This document shows positions 8,890 through 18,068 of a stretch of DNA of 64,000 bases, piece after piece. The position numbers were made by a program, and so were the translations under genes. This DNA is from Dongia mobilis (GTDB lineage: Bacteria; Pseudomonadota; Alphaproteobacteria; Dongiales; Dongiaceae). The notes below the pieces were generated by a model. That model made no database searches. It saw only the letters and a list, made by a program, of their open reading frames with translations, and was not told where the DNA came from. The stretch lies in contig NZ_SNYW01000009.1 in assembly GCF_004363235.1 (NCBI RefSeq), forward strand, positions 186,001 to 250,000, in the 5' to 3' direction. The first letter of the stretch is position 1. The number at the start of each line of letters is the position of its first letter.

Positions 8890-9007
8890 AGCGGCGACGG
8901 ATCGTCGCTGCGGCGGATTGTAAAATTGTGCCCTTGGCATCGCGGCGTCAGTCTGGCGCCCGGAAGCACGCCCAAAACCGGGCACGTGCAAATTGGAGAG
9001 GCAAGTA

Positions 9008-9865
9008 ATGCTGGCGGCGACTGCAACGATACAAGCTCCCCATATGCTGGAGACCGTGCGGCCCGATCAGGTCGCGACCGACCCCTATCCGCATCATGCG
9101 CGGCAGAACGCCGTGCCGGCCGAGATCTACCAGCAGCTGGAGGCCGAATTCCCGAGCCTTGACATGATCCTCAACGGCCGTACCGACGTCGGCAGCAATG
9201 TGGCGGTGCGCATGACCGTCAAGCAGGTGCTGGGCGACCGCAGGATATCGCCGCTCTGGCGCGAGTTCTTCGAATACCATACCTCGGCGGACTACTGGCG
9301 CCACGTCACGCGGCTTTTCGGCGATCATTTCCGTCGTGCGTTTCCCACCCTCGAGGAAAAGATGGGCCGCCGCTTCGAGGATTGGCGCGTGGTGCCGCGC
9401 GGCTTCGGCGGCGATGCCGAATTGCGCCTCGATTGCCAGTTCGTCATGAACACGCCGGTAACGACCGAGGTCAGCAGTGTCAAGACACCGCATGTCGACC
9501 TGTGCGACAAGATCTTCTCGGCGCTGTTTTATTTCCGCGATCCGCGCGACAGCGTGACCGGCGGTGACCTCGACATCTACGCCTGGAACCGCGAGCCGCG
9601 CTTCATCAAGCACCGTTCGATCGATCGGGATGTCAAGCTGGTGAAGACCGTGCCTTATGCGGCTAACACCTATGTCTGCTTCCTGAACTCGGAAAATGCG
9701 GTGCATGGCGTTTCGCCGCGGGGTCTTACCGAGGTGCCGCGACGCTACATCAATTTCATCGCCGAACTGCCGTTCCATGCCTTCGAACCCAAGCAGCTCA
9801 ACAAGCTGCAGCGCATGTTCTTCGCGAGCGAAGTGCGCGAGGCGGCGCAGGACGACAAGTACTGA
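9008..9865 (+). CDS. 2-oxoglutarate/Fe(II)-dependent oxygenase-like protein
   Basis: The start at 9008 is chosen because GGAGAGG (8995-9001) sits 6 bases before it; an in-frame ATG at 8993 precedes this ribosome binding site. The 285-residue product has the metal triad of cupin-fold 2OG oxygenases: His162-x-Asp164 (HVD) and His233 in AVHGVSPRG, followed by arginines at 238 and 245-246 that could bind the 2OG carboxylate. The spacing of about 70 residues is normal. Such enzymes hydroxylate proteins, lipids or small molecules. It lies downstream of the glycosyltransferase and ends 46 bases before a strong terminator. The substrate is unknown. Confidence 0.78.
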   Translation: MLAATATIQAPHMLETVRPDQVATDPYPHHARQNAVPAEIYQQLEAEFPSLDMILNGRTDVGSNVAVRMTVKQVLGDRRISPLWREFFEYHTSADYWRHVTRLFGDHFRRAFPTLEEKMGRRFEDWRVVPRGFGGDAELRLDCQFVMNTPVTTEVSSVKTPHVDLCDKIFSALFYFRDPRDSVTGGDLDIYAWNREPRFIKHRSIDRDVKLVKTVPYAANTYVCFLNSENAVHGVSPRGLTEVPRRYINFIAELPFHAFEPKQLNKLQRMFFASEVREAAQDDKY

Positions 9866-9911
9866 AACCGGCGCCGCCGCTACGGCCAGAATGGCGGGGT
9901 GGAAGGACGAG

Positions 9912-9942
9912 GCCCCCGTACCTGAAGGTACGGGGGCTTTTT
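9912..9942 (+). terminator. Rho-independent terminator
   Basis: An 11-base perfect stem (9912-9922 pairing with 9927-9937), loop TGAA and a run of five T form a textbook terminator after the oxygenase gene. The convergent phosphatidyltransferase gene ends 4 bases further on. The T-run is only on the + strand side. Confidence 0.93.
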
Positions 9943-9945
9943 CTC

Positions 9946-11238
9946 TCAGTCGACCTTGAGGGCGCCGGCGACGTCGGTCGGCTTAGCGCCCTTTTTGTGG
10001 GCCTGCTGCACGGCGAGGATCCAGAAGGTGCGGCCACCGTGATAGGCAGCGGTCAGGATCTGCCAGGCGGTAATCAGATAGAACGCCTCGAGGGCAAAGC
10101 CCAGCACATAGCCGATGATGAAGATCGGCAGGGTGATGTTGCGCCGCGCGATGAAGGTGCGCATGCGCCCATCCAGGCGCGAATGGGTGTGGAATGCGCG
10201 TTGGAAGAAGCGCGGATAGATTTTCAGGATCAGGCGGTCGATGACATAGAATGCGACAACCAGCATGGCCGCCGTGCCGAGGGGCGACCCCCAATCCAGC
10301 GACCCGCCGCCGATGCCATAGGCCCAGGCCACATACCAGAAGGGCGGATGCACCATGTCGAGGCCGTGATCCAGCCAATTGCCGATCCTGGAGTCGGTGA
10401 AGGTGAGGCGGGCAAGCTTGCCGTCGACGGAATCGAGGACGCTCATGCCATAGGCCATGGCAAAGCCGGTCCAGAAGCTCCATGGCGCCCCGATCGCCCA
10501 GATCGGGATAGCGCCAAGGGCCAGGAAGATGCTGAAGATTGTCACGGCATTCGGATGAATCCGGGCGCGCGCCAGCGGCCCGACCGATATCCAGACAAGG
10601 GGCGGATAGACATAGCGGGTGAAGAAGTCGGTCGATCCCTTGTAGTTCGACCAGAACATGAATTTCTCGACCTTGGCGGCCTTCTCGGCCGTCTCTACCC
10701 GGAACATGTAATAGGGGATGGTCCGGCGCAGCTTGCGGATAAAGCCGTCGAACTGATCCTGGGCATAGGCCCGGGTGGTGCCGTTCGCGATCAGTATTTC
10801 CGCCAGGGCGGCAAGATCGTCGGCAGCGATGGCGCGGCCGGCAAGGCGGCCGGGTGCCAGGCGGATCATGGCGGCCCGTTCTTTCGCCTCAGGGGCGAGG
10901 ACTGCAACCGAGTCGTTGAGCGGCACCAGGGCTGCATGCAGGCGCGCATCCGGCAGGGTGGCGCCATCCAGCAGCAGCAGCGGCGCTTCGCCGGCCTTGG
11001 CGAGGAAGGCGTTGAGGCGCTCGGCGAAGGTGCCGCTGGCCTGGCACCATTCGATGGTAAAGGCCTTCTCCAGGCTGGCATCGATCTCCGGCTTGCTGCC
11101 GGTACCGCCCAGATCGACAACGATGCGGGCGGGGCGGGGCAGGCTTCGCTTCAAGGCCTGCAGATGGCGTTCGACCAGAGTGAGGCCGAACACCTTCGGC
11201 ACGCGCCCGCAGGCGGCAGCATCAATCCAAACCAGCAT
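9946..11238 (-). CDS. CDP-alcohol phosphatidyltransferase with N-terminal nucleotidyltransferase-like domain
   Basis: The start is the ATG at 11238 (MLVWIDAA...), giving 430 residues; the open frame runs on to 11619, but that extension looks non-coding. The CDP-OH-P transferase signature is complete: Asp269, Asp272-Gly273, Ala276-Arg277, Gly286, Asp290, Asp294. It sits within a C-terminal multi-helix membrane domain (about 215-420). The N-terminal ~200 residues resemble a degenerate sugar-phosphate nucleotidyltransferase fold, as in two-domain inositol-phosphate cytidylyltransferase/phosphodiester synthases. The enzyme would transfer a phospho-alcohol from CDP to an acceptor alcohol in the inner membrane. 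It follows the ELM1-like gene by 110 bases. Whether the N-terminal domain is active is unclear. Confidence 0.85.
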   Translation of the reverse strand: MLVWIDAAACGRVPKVFGLTLVERHLQALKRSLPRPARIVVDLGGTGSKPEIDASLEKAFTIEWCQASGTFAERLNAFLAKAGEAPLLLLDGATLPDARLHAALVPLNDSVAVLAPEAKERAAMIRLAPGRLAGRAIAADDLAALAEILIANGTTRAYAQDQFDGFIRKLRRTIPYYMFRVETAEKAAKVEKFMFWSNYKGSTDFFTRYVYPPLVWISVGPLARARIHPNAVTIFSIFLALGAIPIWAIGAPWSFWTGFAMAYGMSVLDSVDGKLARLTFTDSRIGNWLDHGLDMVHPPFWYVAWAYGIGGGSLDWGSPLGTAAMLVVAFYVIDRLILKIYPRFFQRAFHTHSRLDGRMRTFIARRNITLPIFIIGYVLGFALEAFYLITAWQILTAAYHGGRTFWILAVQQAHKKGAKPTDVAGALKVD

Positions 11239-11348
11239 TGGCCGAAAGTCCCTAAGATCAAGCGATTGCGCAGGGTGACATGGCGGCGTCATACACGCGA
11301 TTGGCCCGCCCCTCAAGCGTTCCGCGCACATTGAATGGGTGCAAAAAC

Positions 11349-12575
11349 CTATCCCTGGCGATCTGCCCACAACTGCTGGATCCGCGCGACGACGGCAGCG
11401 ATTTCCTGCTCTGCAATGCTGGGACCGGCATCGGTCGGCTTTGGGGGCGGCGCCCCCCGCATTGGCACGGCGATCCCCGTATCTGTCAGCCGTTTCATCA
11501 ATTGGCCGATATCGCGGCGGGGGCGGGCCTTGCCGCGACGGGTCCAGGCGTCGTAGAGGCGATCGCCGAGGTCGGGTGCCAATCCCGCATCCTGTCTTCG
11601 TTTGCGGCGCAGGCGCCAATGGCGAGACAGCGCGGCCTTCAACCCCGGCTTTTTCCGTGGCGCAATTGTGGGCAGATCAAACAGATAGATGGGCTTTCGG
11701 CGGGTCGCAGCCTCGGCCACCATCGAGGCGCTGTCGATCGTGATGACGAAATCGTCGGCAAGCGCCAGCAATGCGGGGTAGGCATTGGCACGGCCGTCCG
11801 GCACAAAAGGCAGGAAAAGCTGGTGCGGTTGGTTGCGGAAGTGACCTTGCAGCACGGCAAGGATTTCGGGCGGCGTCCGCGGGGACGTGGTGAACAGCAG
11901 GCTGCCGCCCTGGCCTGCGTGCCAGGCTTCAAGTTCCTGCGCCAAATGTTCGGCCTCGGTCCCGCCAAAAGCCAGTTGCGGCGTTGGCCCACCGATCAGG
12001 ACGGCATGCCAGGGACGCGGCAGCGCTGCAAAGCGCGGATGCCAGATCCCCGCCGCCGCCGCCAGTTCATCCGAGTCGACGGCGACGATAGGCAGGCTGA
12101 TTTCCGCCACATTGGCGGCCGGCGGCAGATTGTATTGCGGGGTCGTCACCACAAGGTCGAACAGGCCGAGATCGGTCCGCGGCCTGCCGAGATGGATGTG
12201 AAGCACCTCACCACCCGCCGCTTTGGCCTGTTCCCTGATCCAGCGCGTGACCGGCACGGAGCGCCGGCCAATGGCTATGATCGCCTCGGGCCAGGGCGGC
12301 TCCAGCCGGTCGCTGAGCGCAAGGTCGGTTCCGATCAGGCTGGCGCCGCGATCCTTGAAATCCACGGTGACGCTGTCGTCATAGCGGATCTGCTTGACCG
12401 CACCCGGCCAGCCGAGGGCGCGGGCGAGGGCCAGGACCTGCGCATTGTCGCCGCGCCGTTCTCCCAGGATCAGCCAGGTCAAAGGTGGCCGGTTGCGCGG
12501 GGTGGTGTCGGAAGAGGCAGCCATGATGCGGCGGACCATAGCAATCGAATCGGGAGGCGCCAAGAAACACGGCAT
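11349..12575 (-). CDS. ELM1-family (mitochondrial fission ELM1-like, DUF1022) protein
   Basis: The product, up to 408 residues, has the family's start LTWLILGERRGDNAQ and the conserved stretches LHIHLGRPRTDL and DDFVITIDSASMVAEA. The last resembles the C-terminal nucleotide-sugar site of GT-B glycosyltransferases. Bacterial members occur near lipopolysaccharide and cell-surface genes and may be glycosyltransferase-like. Three in-frame ATGs (12575, 12539, 12524) could start it; none has a strong ribosome binding site, and homology begins shortly after the third. It is upstream of, and probably co-transcribed with, the phosphatidyltransferase. The biochemical role is unproven. Confidence 0.85.
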   Translation of the reverse strand: MPCFLAPPDSIAMVRRIMAASSDTTPRNRPPLTWLILGERRGDNAQVLALARALGWPGAVKQIRYDDSVTVDFKDRGASLIGTDLALSDRLEPPWPEAIIAIGRRSVPVTRWIREQAKAAGGEVLHIHLGRPRTDLGLFDLVVTTPQYNLPPAANVAEISLPIVAVDSDELAAAAGIWHPRFAALPRPWHAVLIGGPTPQLAFGGTEAEHLAQELEAWHAGQGGSLLFTTSPRTPPEILAVLQGHFRNQPHQLFLPFVPDGRANAYPALLALADDFVITIDSASMVAEAATRRKPIYLFDLPTIAPRKKPGLKAALSRHWRLRRKRRQDAGLAPDLGDRLYDAWTRRGKARPRRDIGQLMKRLTDTGIAVPMRGAPPPKPTDAGPSIAEQEIAAVVARIQQLWADRQG

Positions 12576-12708
12576 CTCGATCCGGCCGGCGGCCGATTAG
12601 GGCGCCGCCGCCGGTCAGGCAACAGCACTTGAACCGATGTAAGGTTCACGCCGACAGATTACCGCCCGGCTGACAAAATCCGGTCGCAATCGACTGCTAG
12701 GAAAGCTG

Positions 12709-12738
12709 TTCGCCGCCCTTGGGGGCCGGCGCTATACT
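12709..12738 (+). promoter_or_regulatory. Candidate promoter for the alpha-2-macroglobulin/pbpC operon
   Basis: A good -10 box, TATACT (12733-12738), is preceded at 18 bases by a weak -35, TTCGCC (12709-12714), in the 252-base divergent gap. The leader would be about 83 bases. Confidence 0.35.
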
Positions 12739-12827
12739 GTGATCAGCCCGCAAGCCGGTGGACGGTCCGGTCCGGGGCAGACCTAGCCAGCTCTTTTCAT
12801 GCAACAGAGAGTTCCGGGAAGACCGAC

Positions 12828-15800
12828 ATGCGGAATACCAGCCATATGTTCGACCTCGTCGCAACGCGCCTTCGAACCCTGTGGCGCATATTACTTATCC
12901 TCGCCTTCCTTGCGCCGCTGCCGGCGGCGGCTGCCGACAAGATCGACGAGATCGCGCAGGAGGCCGCGACCTATCGCAGCCAGCTCATCAAGGATGCGGT
13001 GGGGGGAGATTCCAGTCGGATCGAGGAACTGAACAGGCAGGCGGCAGACGAGACGCGTGTCGGCCGCTTCCGTGAGGCTGGCGACCTTCTGGCCCGCGCC
13101 GTCGGACTTGGTGACGAATCCTATGAGACCTGGATGGCACTCGCCAGTGCCCATGAAGGGGCGCAGCAATGGAAGCTTGCGGGACTGGCAGCCTACCGGG
13201 CCTTCATCGAGGTGACGGATTACCAGCGGCAGGGCGATGCGCTCAATCGCGTCGGTCGTAATTTCGACCGCCTCGGCGAGTTCGAGCGCGCGCTCGCGGC
13301 CTATGACGCCGCCGGTCGCTATTCGTATGACCAGGAGGCCTATGCGCGCGCCGATCAGTTGCGTGGCATGCTGGCCTTCGGGCTCGCCGGGACGCAACTG
13401 AACACCGATGGTGACAGGCCAGAGGCATGCCTCGAATTCCGCGCCGATCTCGCCGCCACCGATGTGGTCGCCTATGAAGACTATGTCCGTATCGAGCCTG
13501 CGACCAAGGTGTCATACCGCGTTTCGGGCAATCAGCTCTGCCTGGGCGATCTCGATTTCGGCGGCAACTACAAGGTGACCGTCCTGCGCGGCCTGCCGTC
13601 GCTCTATGAAGACAAACTGGACCGGAACGAGGAATGGGCCTTTTCGGTCGGTGATCGCAACCCGACCGTCGGCTTTCGCAACCAGTCCTACGTCCTGCCC
13701 AAGATCGGCAGTACCGGCATTCCGGTCATTACGGTCAATGTCGACACCGTGGCTTTGCGCCTGATGCGGATCAATGACCGAAACCTGGTGAACGAACTCT
13801 ATGAAGGCCGTTTCCTCAACAACCTCGAGGAATACGACAGGGAACGGATTGCGCAGGAATCCGGCGAGGAGATCTGGACCGGCGAGATGGATGTCGCACG
13901 CGAGCGGAACAAGCGAACCGTCACGGCCTTTCCATTCGACGAAGTGGTGCCCGCGACCGAACCCGGAATCTATATCCTGATGGCCCGCAACGCCGCGGAT
14001 CAGCAGGATCCCAACGACTACAGGTGGCGCTGGCAACCCCAGGCCACGCAGTGGGTGATCGTCTCCGATCTCGGCCTCACCACCTTTGCCGGGATTGATG
14101 GTCTGACGGTACAAGCGCGCTCGCTGGAAACCGGCCGCGCCCTGCATCGGCTGGAACTGCGCCTGCTGGCGCGCAATAACGAGGTCCTGGCATCGACCCT
14201 CACTGATACCGCCGGCATCGCGCGCTTTGATCCGGGCCTGCTGCGGGGCGAGGGTGGGCGCCGTGCGACGGCGATCATGGCCTTCCGACGCGACGGCGAT
14301 TTCAGCTTCCTCGATATCGGCGGGCCGGCATTCGATCTCTCCGATCGCGGCGTCGGCGGGCGCGCGATGCCCGGCGATCTCGACCTGTTCTTCTATACCG
14401 ACCGCGGCGTCTATCGCCCGGGCGAGACGGCACAAGTCATGGCCCTGTCACGCAACCCCACGGCGCAGGCGCTGCCGGGTCAGAAGCTGACCTTTGTCCT
14501 GCTGCGCCCGGATGGCGTCGTTTCCCGCCGCTTCACGGATATCGCGGATACGGGCGGCGCCTATCACCTGCCGATCGAGTTTTCCACGACGGCGCGGACC
14601 GGCGCCTGGACCGTCGACGCCTATCTCGATCCCGAGGGAGCACCCATCGCCAGCACTAGTTTCCTGGTGGAAGAGGTGGTCCCGGCACGTATCGAGGCGA
14701 CCCTGACGCCGGCGGATCAGGATCTGGTTCCGCCCAATCCATTGCCGGTCCAGATCGAGGCCAGGTATCTCTACGGCGCGCCGGCTGCCAACCTGCCGGT
14801 GAAGGGCGAGGTGCTGATCGCCGCGGATCCGCAGCCATTTCCCGCCTGGACCGGCTATCGCTTCGGACTCGACGACGAGAAAGTAGATCCAGTTCGCCTT
14901 ACCTATGACGCGTTCACGACCGACGAATCGGGCCGTCTCGAAATCGATATGTCCTTCGACGAGGTACCGGAAGCGCAGACGCCACTGGCGGCGACGCTGC
15001 GCGTCGAGGTCTACGAGTTTGGCGGCCGGCCCGTCATCGAATCGGTGACGAAGTCGATCCGCGACCGCGACCTCTATCTGGGGTTGAAGCCGCTTTTCGC
15101 CGACAGCCAGGCGAGCCAGGGCAGTGAGGCGGGGTTCGAGGTGATCGCCCTGGACCGGGAGGGCAGGCAGGTGGCGAAGCCTGACCTAAGCTATCGACTG
15201 GTCAAGGAAGAGTGGGATTACGTCTGGTATTACCGCGACAATCGCTGGGACTATGATTATGTCGTCAGCGATGCGGAGAGCAGCACCGGAAGCGTTGACG
15301 TACCGGCCGACAAACCGGGCCGCATCGACGTTCGGGTCGATTGGGGCCGCTATCGCCTCGAAGTCTACGATGCCGAGGGCGGCGTTGCGACGTCGCAGCG
15401 TTTCTATGCCGGCTGGTGGGCGCAGCCCGGCAGCGGCGGCACGCCGGACAAGCTGCAGGTCGTTGCCGACAAGACCGTCTATGGTGCCGACGAAACGGCG
15501 GAAATCCGCCTGACCTCGCCCTTCGCCGGCGAGGCCCAGGTTACCATCGCGACCGACCGCGTGGTTGATTCCTTTCCCGTCACGATTCCAGCGGATGGGA
15601 AAACGGTGAAGGTGAAAGTCGACCGCGCCTGGGGAGCCGGTGCCTACGTCCTGGTCAATGCCTTTCGGGCCGGCAACGAACCGAGCCAGGGGCCGGGGCG
15701 CGCCATCGGCCTAGCCTGGCTCGGCATTGACCCTGCGCCGCGCAAGCTCGACGTCAGCATGGAGGTGCCGTCGTTCATCGAACCCCGGCGCTCGGTGGAG

Positions 15801-18068
15801 ATCCCGGTGATTGTTGCAAATCTCTCCGGGCAGAGTGCCTATCTGACCCTGGCGGCGGTCGATGAAGGCGTCCTCCAATTGACCGATTTCGCCACGCCGG
15901 ACCCGATCGGCCACTATTTCGGCAAGCGCCGCCTCGGTCTCGATATTCGCGATCTCTATGGCCAGCTGATCGAAGGCCGCGAAGGTGTCAGGGGGCAGAT
16001 CCGCAGCGGCGGCGACGGCGAGGGCCTGGCGAAACGTGGTGCGCCGAAGCAGATGAAACTGGTCGCCCTCTTTTCCGGTATCGTCGAACTCGACTCGAGC
16101 GGCAAGGCCAGCATCCCCCTCGACGTACCTGACTACAACGGCCGCCTGCGCCTGATGGCGGTCGCCTGGGACGCGGATAAGGTCGGTGCAGGCGAAGCGG
16201 ACCTCGTGGTGCGTGACCCGGTCGTGGCTCTGGCGACAGGGCCGCGTTTCCTCGCCCCCGGTGACAAGGGCAGCTTGTCCGTATCGGTTCAGAATGTGGC
16301 CGGTGCGGCCGGCCTCTATGCCATCAAGCTTTCGACCAGCCAAAATCTGCGACTGACCGGTGAAACCACCTGGTCCAGGGAACTTGCCGCCGGTGCTGCC
16401 GGCGATTGGCGGGTCGATCTGGCTGCGACCGGCATTGGCGAAGGCCATGTCGACATGGCGATCACCGGACCGGAGAACTTTGCCCTGACGCGCCGCATCG
16501 AACTGCCGGTTCGCGCGGCCCAGCCCCCGGTTACCCGCACCATCACGCAGCGCCTGCAGCCGGGTGAAAGCATGCGCGTGTCGCCGACATCGCTGGCCGA
16601 TTTCCTGCCGGAAACGGCTGATCTCAAGCTGTCCTTCAGCGCGACACCAAACCTCGACGTGCAGACCGTGCTTACCTCCCTTTCGCACTATCCCTATGGC
16701 TGCGTCGAGCAGACGACTTCCGTCGCCTTTCCGATGCTGTTTGCCAACGAACTGGCGGAGCGGTGGAGCCTGAAGGCTGAACTGGTCAAGGACGACCAGC
16801 AGAGGGTCCAGGATGCCATCGGCAGGGTTCTTGAGCGACAGCGGATCGATGGCCTGTTCGGCCTTTGGTCGAGCTATTCGCCCTCCGACAACTGGCTCTC
16901 CGCCTTTGTCATGGACTTCCTGACCCGAGCCCGGGAGCAGGGCTATGCGGTCTCCGATATCGCCTATCGCAACGGCCTGGACGGGCTTGGCTATGTCGTG
17001 ACAACCTATTACGACCAGTCGGCCAGCAATCTCGCCGCCCGCGCCTATGCGCTCTATGTCCTGTCGCGGGCGGGGCAGGGGCGGCTGTCCGAGTTGCGCT
17101 ATATGGCGGACAACTTCATGGACCGGCTGCCATCGGGCCTCAGCCTGGCGCAATTGGGCGCGGCGCTTGCGATCCACGGCGACAATGCCCGGGCGGGCCT
17201 CGCCTTCGACGCCGCTATTCTCAACGCGAACCGCGCAAGACGACCGTTGATGGATTACGGCTCCGAACTGCGCGACTGGTCCGGAATCATCACCTTGATG
17301 GCAGAGGCAGGTCTGCCCGGCTATGATGCTGCCGCCTATCTCGACAAGCTGGCCGGGCTGCAGCTCTCGCGCGACTATCTCAGCACCCAGGAACAGGTCT
17401 GGCTGCTGCTGGCCGCACGCGCCACCAGTTCGGCGGCAACGCCCAATGTCAGCATAGCGCGTGACAACCAGGATGCGGTCTCGCAGGCGAAACCCTACAT
17501 GCTCGCACTTGCCAGCGGAGAGCTGACCGAGGGGACCGTCTTCGTCAACAAGGGCAGCGATGTCGTCTATGCCAAGGCGTCGGCCAGCGGTGTTCCATTC
17601 GCCGATCTGCCGGCACAAGAGAGCGGCTTCAGGATAAGCCGCAGTTTCTATCATCTTGACGGCTCTCCGGCCGACCTGTCGCAAGTGCGGCAGAACGACG
17701 TGCTGGTGGTCCTGGTCGGCGGCGAACTGACGGCGCGTCATATGCGCCGGACGCTGGTGGTCGATATGCTGCCCGCTGGCTTCGAGATCGAGAATGCCCG
17801 CCTCAGCGATGCGCGCCAGACGACCGACCTCTCCTGGCTGGCCGAGCTTACCAACCCGGTTTACGCCGAGTATCTCGATGATCGCTTCATCGCGGCGCTC
17901 GAACTTGACGGCGACAGCGAGTACCGCAGCTTCACGCTGGGCTACATGGTGCGCGCCGTGACGCCGGGCACCTTCACCCTGCCGGCTCCCGCGGTCGAGG
18001 ACATGTATGCACCGGAGGTGCAGGCCCGTGGCAGTCGTGGCAGTGTGACGATCACGCCGTTCCGCTGA
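12828..18068 (+). CDS. Bacterial alpha-2-macroglobulin (periplasmic protease trap)
   Basis: A GGGAAG element precedes the ATG. The 1746-residue product has a signal peptide (hydrophobic core ILLILAFLAPL, cleavage near residue 36) without a lipobox cysteine, so it is probably soluble in the periplasm rather than lipid-anchored like E. coli YfhM. Repeated macroglobulin-type beta-sandwich domains fill the first two thirds. The thioester motif is intact, YGCVEQ with Cys1292 and Gln1295, followed by the alpha-helical thioester domain. These proteins trap proteases covalently and protect cell-wall enzymes. The stop codon abuts the pbpC start with no gap, the usual pairing with PBP1C, suggesting repair and defence of peptidoglycan after envelope attack. 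Confidence 0.95.
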   Translation: MRNTSHMFDLVATRLRTLWRILLILAFLAPLPAAAADKIDEIAQEAATYRSQLIKDAVGGDSSRIEELNRQAADETRVGRFREAGDLLARAVGLGDESYETWMALASAHEGAQQWKLAGLAAYRAFIEVTDYQRQGDALNRVGRNFDRLGEFERALAAYDAAGRYSYDQEAYARADQLRGMLAFGLAGTQLNTDGDRPEACLEFRADLAATDVVAYEDYVRIEPATKVSYRVSGNQLCLGDLDFGGNYKVTVLRGLPSLYEDKLDRNEEWAFSVGDRNPTVGFRNQSYVLPKIGSTGIPVITVNVDTVALRLMRINDRNLVNELYEGRFLNNLEEYDRERIAQESGEEIWTGEMDVARERNKRTVTAFPFDEVVPATEPGIYILMARNAADQQDPNDYRWRWQPQATQWVIVSDLGLTTFAGIDGLTVQARSLETGRALHRLELRLLARNNEVLASTLTDTAGIARFDPGLLRGEGGRRATAIMAFRRDGDFSFLDIGGPAFDLSDRGVGGRAMPGDLDLFFYTDRGVYRPGETAQVMALSRNPTAQALPGQKLTFVLLRPDGVVSRRFTDIADTGGAYHLPIEFSTTARTGAWTVDAYLDPEGAPIASTSFLVEEVVPARIEATLTPADQDLVPPNPLPVQIEARYLYGAPAANLPVKGEVLIAADPQPFPAWTGYRFGLDDEKVDPVRLTYDAFTTDESGRLEIDMSFDEVPEAQTPLAATLRVEVYEFGGRPVIESVTKSIRDRDLYLGLKPLFADSQASQGSEAGFEVIALDREGRQVAKPDLSYRLVKEEWDYVWYYRDNRWDYDYVVSDAESSTGSVDVPADKPGRIDVRVDWGRYRLEVYDAEGGVATSQRFYAGWWAQPGSGGTPDKLQVVADKTVYGADETAEIRLTSPFAGEAQVTIATDRVVDSFPVTIPADGKTVKVKVDRAWGAGAYVLVNAFRAGNEPSQGPGRAIGLAWLGIDPAPRKLDVSMEVPSFIEPRRSVEIPVIVANLSGQSAYLTLAAVDEGVLQLTDFATPDPIGHYFGKRRLGLDIRDLYGQLIEGREGVRGQIRSGGDGEGLAKRGAPKQMKLVALFSGIVELDSSGKASIPLDVPDYNGRLRLMAVAWDADKVGAGEADLVVRDPVVALATGPRFLAPGDKGSLSVSVQNVAGAAGLYAIKLSTSQNLRLTGETTWSRELAAGAAGDWRVDLAATGIGEGHVDMAITGPENFALTRRIELPVRAAQPPVTRTITQRLQPGESMRVSPTSLADFLPETADLKLSFSATPNLDVQTVLTSLSHYPYGCVEQTTSVAFPMLFANELAERWSLKAELVKDDQQRVQDAIGRVLERQRIDGLFGLWSSYSPSDNWLSAFVMDFLTRAREQGYAVSDIAYRNGLDGLGYVVTTYYDQSASNLAARAYALYVLSRAGQGRLSELRYMADNFMDRLPSGLSLAQLGAALAIHGDNARAGLAFDAAILNANRARRPLMDYGSELRDWSGIITLMAEAGLPGYDAAAYLDKLAGLQLSRDYLSTQEQVWLLLAARATSSAATPNVSIARDNQDAVSQAKPYMLALASGELTEGTVFVNKGSDVVYAKASASGVPFADLPAQESGFRISRSFYHLDGSPADLSQVRQNDVLVVLVGGELTARHMRRTLVVDMLPAGFEIENARLSDARQTTDLSWLAELTNPVYAEYLDDRFIAALELDGDSEYRSFTLGYMVRAVTPGTFTLPAPAVEDMYAPEVQARGSRGSVTITPFR

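Noticed and set aside
8890-8912. Imperfect hairpin after the glycosyltransferase-like gene
   Set aside because: Nine-base arms with one mismatch and no T-run; too common in GC-rich DNA to call a terminator or attenuator.
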